A stretch of DNA of 64,000 nt from SIG607 sp045648445. GTDB lineage: Bacteria > Bacillota > Clostridia > Oscillospirales > Acutalibacteraceae. Within the stretch, counting starts at the first letter, position 1. Each line of letters starts with the position of its first letter. Where the stretch lies: positions 9,416-73,415 of the forward strand of contig JAZRNY010000023.1 of assembly GCA_045648445.1 (NCBI GenBank), written 5' to 3'. Position numbers and translations under genes: made by a program. A model generated the notes under the pieces. That model was not told the origin of the DNA, searched no databases, and saw only the letters and a list, made by a program, of their open reading frames with translations. Below, one piece after another: positions 9,448 through 16,337 of the stretch.

Positions 9448-11403
9448 CTATTCTTCTTTTAGTTTTTTTATTTTATCACGAAGCGCGGCGGCGTGTTCAA
9501 ATTCAAGCAGTTTTGCCGCCTCTTTCATTTGTTTTGTTAAAATTTCTATTTCTTTTTCCTTTTCGGCGCGTGTAAGTTTCTTCTTTTTAATATCGCTGAC
9601 ACTCTTGCCCGAAATTTCCAGAATTTCGCGAACGTCTTTAATAATAGTTTTAGGCACTATGCCGTGTTTTTCGTTATAGGCTTTTTGTATTTCGCGACGT
9701 CGTTCGGTTTCGCTTATTGCCGCTTCCATACTTCTTGTAACGCTGTCGGCATACATAATAACCTTGCCTTTTGCATTACGGGCGGCTCTGCCTATAGTTT
9801 GTATAAGAGAAGATTCACTTCTTAAAAAGCCCTCTTTATCGGCATCAAGTATAACAACCAGACTAACTTCGGGAATATCCAATCCCTCTCGCAAAAGGTT
9901 AATTCCCACAAGTACGTCGAATTCGCCCTTTCGCAAATCTCTGATTATTTCCATACGTTCAATGGTATCAATATCGTGATGCATATATCTAACCTTTATT
10001 GAAACGCCCTCTAAATAATCGGTTAAATCCTCCGCCATTTTTTTGGTAAGGGTAGTAACAAGAACTCTTTCTTTAGCCGCTACCCTCTCGTTTATTTCAC
10101 TTATAAGGTCGTCAATTTGACCTTCACTGGGTCTTACAGAAATTTCGGGGTCAATAAGACCGGTAGGACGAATAACCTGTTCGACGGTTTGCTCACTATG
10201 GCTCTTTTCAAATTCACCGGGGGTTGCCGACACAAAAACTGCCTGATTTATATGAGAATAAAATTCGTTAAAATCAAGAGGTCTGTTATCAAAGGCGGAA
10301 GGAAGACGGAAACCGTATTCAACAAGATTGGATTTTCGCGCTTTATCGCCACCGTGCATACCTCTTACCTGTGGTAAAGTAACGTGGGATTCGTCAACGA
10401 ACAAAACAAAATCGTCGGGAAAATAATCAAGCAAGGTTGTAGGCGTACTGCCTCTGGGTCTGCCCGAAAGCACACCCGAATAGTTTTCGATACCCTTGCA
10501 AGTGCCCACTTCTTTAAGCATTTCCATATCGTATTCGGTACGCTGACGAATTCTCTGAGCCTCAATAAGTTTATTTTCATCTTCAAAAAAGCGTACGCGG
10601 TCTTCCATTTCGTCTAAAATCCGTTTTATACCGTCCTCCATTTTTTCGTCACTGATAATATAGTGCGAAGCAGGATAAATAGCAACGTGGCTTAATGTAT
10701 TTTTTATTTCGCCCGTCAGTGTATTTATTTCAGAAATTCTGTCAATTTCGTCACCGAAAAACTCTACGCGAATTGCGTTTTCATAGGAATAGGCGGGATA
10801 AATGTCAACGGTATCGCCGCGAACTCTGAACTTATTTCTTACAAAATTTATATCGTTTCGCTCATACTGTAAAGTAATAAGACGTCTTATAAGGGCATCT
10901 CTTTCCATAGTGTTGCCCTGACGTAGCGAAATTACCATTTCACGATAATCAATAGGGTCACCAAGAGTATAAATGCAGGAAACCGAAGCAACAATTATAA
11001 CGTCTCTGCGTTCAGAAAGCGCACAGGTAGCGCTGTGGCGGAGTTTATCTATTTCATCGTTTATTGCAGAGTCTTTTTCTATATAAGTATCAGTCCCCGG
11101 AAGATAGGCTTCGGGCTGATAGTAATCGTAATAAGAAACAAAATATTCCACCGCATTTTCGGGGAAAAGTTCTTTAAATTCGCTGCAGAGTTGCGCTGCA
11201 AGGGTTTTATTATGAGCGAGAACTAAGGTCGGACGGTTTACTTTCTCGATAATATTTGCCATTGTAAAGGTCTTACCCGAACCGGTAACGCCGAGTAGTA
11301 CCTGCTCTTTAAGACCACTATTTAAACCATTAACCAATTTTTCTATCGCCTGCGGCTGATCCCCCGTCGGCTTATATTTTGAATGTAAAATAAACTTATC
11401 CAC
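9448..11403 (-). CDS. uvrB: Excinuclease ABC subunit UvrB
   Basis: This 651-residue helicase-like subunit loads onto UvrA-delivered damage. Walker A is GVTGSGKTFTMANI near residue 38 and the DNA-clamping beta-hairpin contains YYDYYQPEAYLP near 92. Motif II is DESH, motif VI is QTIGRAARN, and the C-terminal UVR domain that contacts UvrC is at about 615-650. The start is GTG with GGAGTGAG just upstream. A repeat-bounded DUF559 element lies only about 23 bases above this start, between uvrB and the nearest promoter. No consensus LexA box is visible upstream, although uvrBA is an SOS operon in many relatives. Confidence 0.98.
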   Translation of the reverse strand: MDKFILHSKYKPTGDQPQAIEKLVNGLNSGLKEQVLLGVTGSGKTFTMANIIEKVNRPTLVLAHNKTLAAQLCSEFKELFPENAVEYFVSYYDYYQPEAYLPGTDTYIEKDSAINDEIDKLRHSATCALSERRDVIIVASVSCIYTLGDPIDYREMVISLRQGNTMERDALIRRLITLQYERNDINFVRNKFRVRGDTVDIYPAYSYENAIRVEFFGDEIDRISEINTLTGEIKNTLSHVAIYPASHYIISDEKMEDGIKRILDEMEDRVRFFEDENKLIEAQRIRQRTEYDMEMLKEVGTCKGIENYSGVLSGRPRGSTPTTLLDYFPDDFVLFVDESHVTLPQVRGMHGGDKARKSNLVEYGFRLPSAFDNRPLDFNEFYSHINQAVFVSATPGEFEKSHSEQTVEQVIRPTGLIDPEISVRPSEGQIDDLISEINERVAAKERVLVTTLTKKMAEDLTDYLEGVSIKVRYMHHDIDTIERMEIIRDLRKGEFDVLVGINLLREGLDIPEVSLVVILDADKEGFLRSESSLIQTIGRAARNAKGKVIMYADSVTRSMEAAISETERRREIQKAYNEKHGIVPKTIIKDVREILEISGKSVSDIKKKKLTRAEKEKEIEILTKQMKEAAKLLEFEHAAALRDKIKKLKEE

Positions 11404-11426
11404 ATTCTCACTCCTTTCATTTATTA

Positions 11427-11890
11427 GGCGCCCTTGTAAAGGGAGCTGTCAGCGAAGCTGACTGAGGGATTTAAAGATGGGTTGATTTTTCAATTTCAGC
11501 ATAAATAAACTCACAAACCCCTCTAAAATTATTGTTGATTTCATTGTTTGATATTCTTATAACTTTTAATCCTTGACTTTCAAGGTATTTAGTTCGCTCA
11601 TTATCTTTAATTATGGCGGCTTCATCATAATGCTGTGAACCATCGAGTTCAATAGCGAGATTTGCTTTTGCACAGTAAAAATCAACTATATAATTTCCGA
11701 TAATTTTCTGTCTGATAAATCTGACAGACTGTTCTCTCAAAAAATCGTACCACAAATGGCGTTCTTCTTTAGTCATATTTTTACGAAGCATTCTTCCGAC
11801 GTTAACAAGAGATTTATTATGATTGTACTTAATTTTTAATCCCTCCGTCAAAACTTCGTTTTGCCACCTCCCTTTACAAAGGAGGCTTGG
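11427..11890. mobile_element. 464-bp inverted-repeat element carrying a DUF559 nuclease gene
   Basis: Imperfect terminal inverted repeats of about 50 bases bound this element: 11427-11475 and 11833-11890. Both ends, read inward, share TTGTAAAGGGAG and GAGGGATT, and each contains its own small hairpin (GTCAGCGAAGCTGAC on the left, CAAAACGAAGTTTTG on the right). TTTATT occurs just outside each end (11420-11425 and 11891-11896) and may be a target duplication, although the context is AT-rich. The only gene inside is the DUF559 nuclease, whose start and stop codons both fall in the repeats. There is no transposase. Confidence 0.65.
11471..11851 (-). CDS. DUF559 domain endonuclease-like protein
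   Basis: This 126-residue protein belongs to the DUF559 family, a small Vsr/restriction-like nuclease fold. The core reads MTKEERHLWYDFL then QKIIGNYIVDFYCAKANLAIELDGSQHYD. The D of VDFYC, the E of AIELDG and the Q/H of GSQHY are probable catalytic residues by analogy with that fold. The N-terminus before MTKEER aligns with typical family N-termini, so the TTG start at 11851 within the right repeat is plausible. The nearest GGAGG is separated from it by a CAAAAC/GTTTTG hairpin. Whether it mobilises the element or repairs DNA is unknown. Confidence 0.82.
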   Translation of the reverse strand: MTEGLKIKYNHNKSLVNVGRMLRKNMTKEERHLWYDFLREQSVRFIRQKIIGNYIVDFYCAKANLAIELDGSQHYDEAAIIKDNERTKYLESQGLKVIRISNNEINNNFRGVCEFIYAEIEKSTHL

Positions 11891-11915
11891 TTTATTTCTG
11901 CCATTATATTATATT

Positions 11916-11944
11916 ATTATACCACAAAACAATTTATAAGTAAA
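11916..11944 (-). promoter_or_regulatory. Promoter upstream of the DUF559 element and uvrBA
   Basis: On the minus strand a TTTACT -35 (11939-11944) and a TATAAT -10 (11916-11921) are 17 bases apart. It reads first into the DUF559 element and then into uvrB, so it is probably the original uvrBA promoter, now separated from the genes by the insert. Confidence 0.6.
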
Positions 11945-11945
11945 C

Positions 11946-11975
11946 AAAAAAGCAGATGTTTTGCATCTGCTTTTT
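11946..11975. terminator. Bidirectional terminator hairpin of a lost leftward-transcribed gene
   Basis: A 12-bp stem (AAAAAGCAGATG / CATCTGCTTTTT) with a 5-base loop has A and T runs on both sides. It follows a minus-strand coding tail (12003-12035, ending FGGGNNSGE-stop) whose upstream part is missing; see the truncated FAD gene. Confidence 0.75.
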
Positions 11976-12046
11976 GAAAATTTATATCCAATTTTTATAT
12001 CTTATTCTCCGCTGTTATTTCCTCCGCCGAAAACGGACTTAAAGTT

Positions 12047-13765
12047 TTGGGTGTTGAACGTGGCACCTGCTGTGGCGGAATGAGTGTTCAAGGCGCAGTT
12101 AACGGTTACTATAACGGTTATAAGGGCGGGCGCTTTGAGCAAATCGATAAGGATACCGCCAAATACGTTTCAAAAACCTATCGCAATTTTTTTAATCATC
12201 CCGACGCCAAAAAGATAAGAATAGAACAAGCGCTTATAAAAGAAAAGGTAAAAATCGAGTTCAACTCTTTAATAGTTGGAATTTATGCCGAAAATCAGGA
12301 AATTATCGGTGTTCGCCTTTTAAACAACGGAAAACTTACCGATATCGGTTGTAAATTTCTAAGTGACAGTACAAGCGAAGGTTTTGTGCTTAGAGCATTG
12401 GGAATAACGGGAAGTTACGGACGTTCCACCGACGGCGCAATAGCGCCTTTTTCCAGTGTTCGCATATTCAAAAACAAGGATAATAATCTTGGTCGAACCA
12501 ACGATGACAGCGGTTATATAAACCCCTACGACGATGCTGATTTTACGAAAGCTACCATAACCGCTCACGGAAAACATCTTGCCGATATTAACCCTGAAAA
12601 AGAACGGTTTTTATTTGTAGCGCCACTTATAGGTAACCGCGAAGGTATGACCATAACGGGTGAGCAGACGGTAACCTTAAAGGACGTTTTATATGAAACC
12701 CCTTGGGACAACACTCTGTTTTGCGCCTATTCGGATATTGATAAGCACGGTTGTGACCGCGCCTTTGATTCAAAAGAATTTCAGGATTGGTTCGTTATAA
12801 GTAACCTAAGTACAATAACCTTTAAAATCAAGGTGCCCCTCGGCGCTATTGTACCAAAAGGCTGGAAAAGGCTTGTTAGTGTTTCACGCTGTTTGGGTGT
12901 TGACAGTTACGTTTCCTCTGCCGTACGAATGAACCGTGATATGTACCGTTTAGGCGAATCGGCAGGCGTTGCGGTGGCTTTAACAATAAAAGAAAACAAA
13001 AATACGATAATGGATGCCGATTATAACGAGATACACCGCCTAATCGTTAAGCGCAACTGCTTTGACCCCGAGCCAAATTCTTTGCGTGGTTTCGTTATTT
13101 TAAACAGTCCCGACCCTTACGTTGCGGTTGAGTGGTTAACCGACTTTGAAGAGATAAAAAAAGCATTATCCACCGATTGCCCAGGAGTTGCTATCTGGTC
13201 CTGCAAACTTCTCGGCGCAGAAAAAGTCGCCGATAAATTAGCCGACCTTTTAAGCAGCGATAACGAAAACCTACGCCTGAATGCCGCTATTACTTTAGGC
13301 TTTTTAGAGGATAGGCGTTCAATTGACACTCTTCGCGAAATTGTAAAGAACAGAAGCGCATACCACTTCCTTGACTGCCGACGCAGTAATCAGATGAGAA
13401 GCGTAATAGCAATTTGTCTTTTGGGAAGATTTTATGACACAAAAATTCTAGGCGAACTTTACGATATTTTAAAGCCTGAGGAATACGGCAAAAAAATGTA
13501 TCACACTTTTCTTGCGCCAAATTATAAGTTTTCTATCGTAGAAAGTTTAAATTCCGTTTACTATCAGCATTTTTCCTTTACGGTGGTAACCCTTTTACAA
13601 ATTGCCCAAAAGCACCCTGAATTCAGGGAAGAAATAAACCGAAAACTTATAGAATCAGTAAAAGACGGAAGTTATCTTAAAAAAATGACAAATGACCCCG
13701 TCGGCAGTTCCTTTTATATGATAGCGGAAAATATAGCAAAATATATTTATAAAAACACAAAATAA
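12047..13765 (+). CDS. FAD-dependent oxidoreductase with HEAT-like repeats, 5'-truncated (probable pseudogene)
   Basis: The frame encodes 572 residues from a TTG at 12047. The N-terminal VERGTCCGGMSVQGAVNG matches the second strand and FAD-contacting region of the FAD_oxidored (PF12831) family. The preceding in-frame codons (from about 12026) read AENGLKVLG, as expected for that fold, but the GxGxxG motif that should begin the protein is absent. The C-terminal third (about 380-570) has HEAT-like repeats (LSSDNENLRLNAAITLGFLE). No ribosome binding site is seen. The upstream DNA instead encodes the antisense tail of another gene. I infer a deletion that removed the start of this gene, so flavin binding is probably lost. 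Confidence 0.7.
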   Translation: MGVERGTCCGGMSVQGAVNGYYNGYKGGRFEQIDKDTAKYVSKTYRNFFNHPDAKKIRIEQALIKEKVKIEFNSLIVGIYAENQEIIGVRLLNNGKLTDIGCKFLSDSTSEGFVLRALGITGSYGRSTDGAIAPFSSVRIFKNKDNNLGRTNDDSGYINPYDDADFTKATITAHGKHLADINPEKERFLFVAPLIGNREGMTITGEQTVTLKDVLYETPWDNTLFCAYSDIDKHGCDRAFDSKEFQDWFVISNLSTITFKIKVPLGAIVPKGWKRLVSVSRCLGVDSYVSSAVRMNRDMYRLGESAGVAVALTIKENKNTIMDADYNEIHRLIVKRNCFDPEPNSLRGFVILNSPDPYVAVEWLTDFEEIKKALSTDCPGVAIWSCKLLGAEKVADKLADLLSSDNENLRLNAAITLGFLEDRRSIDTLREIVKNRSAYHFLDCRRSNQMRSVIAICLLGRFYDTKILGELYDILKPEEYGKKMYHTFLAPNYKFSIVESLNSVYYQHFSFTVVTLLQIAQKHPEFREEINRKLIESVKDGSYLKKMTNDPVGSSFYMIAENIAKYIYKNTK

Positions 13766-13793
13766 AAAAACGGACTTTTTAGTCCGTTTTTTT
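13764..13793. terminator. Bidirectional terminator between the convergent FAD and glycerate kinase genes
   Basis: The hairpin AAAAAAACGGACT / AGTCCGTTTTTTT with a TTTT loop ends both converging genes. It overlaps the last codons of the glycerate kinase. Confidence 0.85.
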
Positions 13794-14918
13794 AATAAGT
13801 CTGAATACCTGATAAGCGGTTGCTTTTAGATTTTCGTAAGCATTTTCTACACTTAAGGCTTCCTCTAAGGTGGTAACGGTTCTGAGTATGGGGAAGAATG
13901 CGTCTATTCCGTGGTCGTTTATAATCTCGGCATCCCTTGTAGTGCATCCGCAAAAAGCAATTACTCTTTTACCGTATTTTTTAGCAAGTTTTGCCACGCC
14001 GATGGGGGCTTTACCCATAACGGTTTGGGAATCAAGTCTTCCCTCTCCCGTAACTACAATATCAGCGTTTTTGATGTCGTCTTCAATTTTAATTTCATCT
14101 AAAACAATATCAATTCCCGATTTTAAGTCAGCGTTTAAATAGGTTAAAAAAGCAAATCCAAGTCCGCCTGCGGCGCCTGCGCCCTCGTAATTTTCATCGG
14201 CTTTATCTGATACGGTTTTGGAAATTTCGGCATAGTTTTTAAGCCACAAATCCATATCCCTTACCATTTGCTTTGTTGCGCCCTTTTGAGGACCGAAAAC
14301 TGCGCTGCAACCGTTTTTGCCGCAAAGCGGATTTTTAACGTCACAAGCCACGTTAAAGGTACACTCTTTAAGTTCGCTTAACATATTGTCGGTGCTTATT
14401 TTACATAAATCTTTTAGTCCTTCACCACAAAGGGCTATAGGATTATTGTTTTTGTCCAAAAACTGCACACCCAAGGCGGTCAACATACCCGTTCCGCCAT
14501 CGTTAGTGGCGCTTCCGCCTATTCCTACGATAAAGCGACGGCATCCGCGATTAATCGCATCCTTTATAAGTTCACCCACGCCAAAGGTGGTGGTATTAAG
14601 AGGATTTTTTTCTTCTTCACTAACAAGAGTAATACCCGAAGCGGCAGCCATTTCGATAACGGCGGTGCCCGTTTCCTTTAAAATACAGTATTTGGCTTTA
14701 ACCTTTTTATTAAGAGGGCCGTTAACATCAATTTCTATAATTTCGGAATTAAAGCCCGAAGCCAATGCATCAACCGTTCCTTCGCCGCCATCTGCCAATG
14801 GTTTTATAATAACCTCATTTTTATCATTAATTCTGAGAACAGCATCCCTTACGGCTGAGCCTGCCTGTAATGAGGAAAGACTGCCCTTAAATGAATCAAT
14901 TGCAACTACAACACGCAT
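13779..14918 (-). CDS. Glycerate kinase (GarK/GlxK type)
   Basis: This 379-residue type II glycerate kinase phosphorylates D-glycerate using ATP. The N-terminus VVAIDSFKGSLSSLQAG, the GIGGSATNDGGTGM motif (about 150) and VTGEGRLDSQTVMGKAP (about 295) are diagnostic. Length fits the family. It starts 10 bases after the larA-like gene stops, so the two form an operon that would feed a hydroxy acid into glycolysis as phosphoglycerate (inference). Confidence 0.93.
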   Translation of the reverse strand: MRVVVAIDSFKGSLSSLQAGSAVRDAVLRINDKNEVIIKPLADGGEGTVDALASGFNSEIIEIDVNGPLNKKVKAKYCILKETGTAVIEMAAASGITLVSEEEKNPLNTTTFGVGELIKDAINRGCRRFIVGIGGSATNDGGTGMLTALGVQFLDKNNNPIALCGEGLKDLCKISTDNMLSELKECTFNVACDVKNPLCGKNGCSAVFGPQKGATKQMVRDMDLWLKNYAEISKTVSDKADENYEGAGAAGGLGFAFLTYLNADLKSGIDIVLDEIKIEDDIKNADIVVTGEGRLDSQTVMGKAPIGVAKLAKKYGKRVIAFCGCTTRDAEIINDHGIDAFFPILRTVTTLEEALSVENAYENLKATAYQVFRLIKKTD

Positions 14919-14928
14919 TTTATTCCCT

Positions 14929-16203
14929 CTATCTTACAACTACCGATACGCCATCGGGAATAGCGGTTATTGTTACCTTTTCTTTATTAACTATTTTTTT
15001 GGCTAAATCCATTGCTTCGTCAAAATTTTTCGCAGGAATCATATGCATTTTTTTAATAACTTCTTCATCAAAAGACGATACGTAAATAACGGTTGCCTTA
15101 GTTAAAATTCTTATAAGAATTTGTGTCATCCACTGATCAGGCAAAGTTTCATTTCTTGAACGCGCAAGTAATTCGTTATTTGTTTTGTTTATATCTTCTT
15201 CATCGGCAAGCTGATGATAAAAATGGTCGCCACCCGTACCGTCGTTGGATTTTGCAAGCATTATAATAACACCGCCCTGCTTTACGGTAGCCTCTGCCGC
15301 AGTCATACCCTTTACCGCCTGATATACGTTTTGATCTAATGGGTATCCGCCGTTAGTGGATATTGCAATATCGGCGGGTACGGCTTTAACTCCGCAAAGC
15401 GAGGCAATAAAATCGGTGCCTTTTTTATGAGCCTTTTCAAAATCACCTGCAACGGCATAAATAGGCTCTTTTTTTGCATTCAGCACAACGTTTACAATAA
15501 ATTTAAGTTTTGCCTTATTTGCCGCCCAAAGCATATCGTTATGTATGGGATTATCTTCTAAAATTCCCGTTCTTGCATTACTATGCGCAATAAATTCGGA
15601 ACAGTGATTGGCAAGTACGGTTGTTCTGCCTGCCACACCGGGCAGTACACTTTTTCTGCCGCCAGAATAACCTGCAAAGAAATGAGGTTCAATAAAGCCT
15701 TCACTAACAAGCAAATCGGCTTCAACGGCAAGTTTATTTACTTCGCACTGACCGCCCGAAGGCAAAACGCCGATATTAACAAGCATTTCCTTTTCGTCGC
15801 AATCGTGTATATATATTTTCTCGTTTTCTACTATTTCTTCACCGAATTTATCAATAAGTTCTTGCTTGGTGGTGCCTCTGTGACAGCCCGTTGCAATAAG
15901 AATGGTTATATCAGCATCATTATTTCCCTTTCTGATTTCGCTAAGCATATAGGGAATAATAACCTTGCTTGGAACAGGACGGGTATGGTCACTGGCAATA
16001 ATAACAACCTTTTTCTTACCGCGGCTGAGTTCACAGAGTTTTTCACTGCCAACAGGATTAGCCAACGCCTCCTGAACCAGAGTCGCGCCGTCAGCCGAAG
16101 GTTTGTATTCTTCAATTGATGAAGTAAGCACACCGATAAGTTCTTTTTCATCAAATTCATATTCCATATGGGTTTGTCCGTAAGGAAAATCCAGTTTTCT
16201 CAT
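14929..16203 (-). CDS. Nickel-pincer lactate racemase family protein (LarA-like)
   Basis: The 424-residue sequence has the LarA residues in the positions known from the lactobacillus enzyme: H73 in SDHTRPVP, H108 in GCHRG, H174 in EPHFFAGYSGGRK, K184 (which carries the nickel-pincer nucleotide) and H200. LarA homologues racemise various 2-hydroxy acids. The downstream glycerate kinase suggests glycerate or a related hydroxy acid as substrate rather than lactate (inference). No larB, larC or larE cofactor gene is in the window. Confidence 0.88.
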   Translation of the reverse strand: MRKLDFPYGQTHMEYEFDEKELIGVLTSSIEEYKPSADGATLVQEALANPVGSEKLCELSRGKKKVVIIASDHTRPVPSKVIIPYMLSEIRKGNNDADITILIATGCHRGTTKQELIDKFGEEIVENEKIYIHDCDEKEMLVNIGVLPSGGQCEVNKLAVEADLLVSEGFIEPHFFAGYSGGRKSVLPGVAGRTTVLANHCSEFIAHSNARTGILEDNPIHNDMLWAANKAKLKFIVNVVLNAKKEPIYAVAGDFEKAHKKGTDFIASLCGVKAVPADIAISTNGGYPLDQNVYQAVKGMTAAEATVKQGGVIIMLAKSNDGTGGDHFYHQLADEEDINKTNNELLARSRNETLPDQWMTQILIRILTKATVIYVSSFDEEVIKKMHMIPAKNFDEAMDLAKKIVNKEKVTITAIPDGVSVVVR

Positions 16204-16243
16204 TTATATTTTCCCCTTTTTTATCTAATGATATATCAAATTT

Positions 16244-16271
16244 ATTATAACATACTATTTTTATATGTCAA
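16244..16271 (-). promoter_or_regulatory. Promoter of the larA-like/glycerate kinase operon
   Basis: On the minus strand a TTGACA -35 (16266-16271) and a TATAAT -10 (16244-16249) are separated by 16 bases, ahead of the ATG at 16203. A heptamer tandem repeat lies directly upstream of the -35. Confidence 0.75.
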
Positions 16272-16280
16272 ACCATACTA

Positions 16281-16307
16281 TTCCCTATTCCTACTCCCTA
16301 CTCCCTA
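16281..16307. repeat. Heptamer tandem repeat, TTCCCTA/CTCCCTA
   Basis: Four units are TTCCCTA, TTCCTA, CTCCCTA and CTCCCTA. The minus strand reads as GGGAGTA-type units with three GGG tracts and one GG tract, between the DUF4838 terminator and the larA-like promoter. Confidence 0.8.
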
Positions 16308-16337
16308 AAAAAATGGACTCTTTCGAGTCCATTTTTT
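16307..16337. terminator. Terminator of the DUF4838 gene
   Basis: The stem AAATGGACTC / GAGTCCATTT has a TTTC loop. The minus-strand U-run forms from the A-run on the left. It overlaps the stop codon of the DUF4838 gene. Confidence 0.85.

Noticed and set aside
14317..15006. Plus-strand open frame of 229 codons opposite glycerate kinase
   Set aside because: Antisense shadow of a clear enzyme gene, with proline/serine-rich low-complexity translation.
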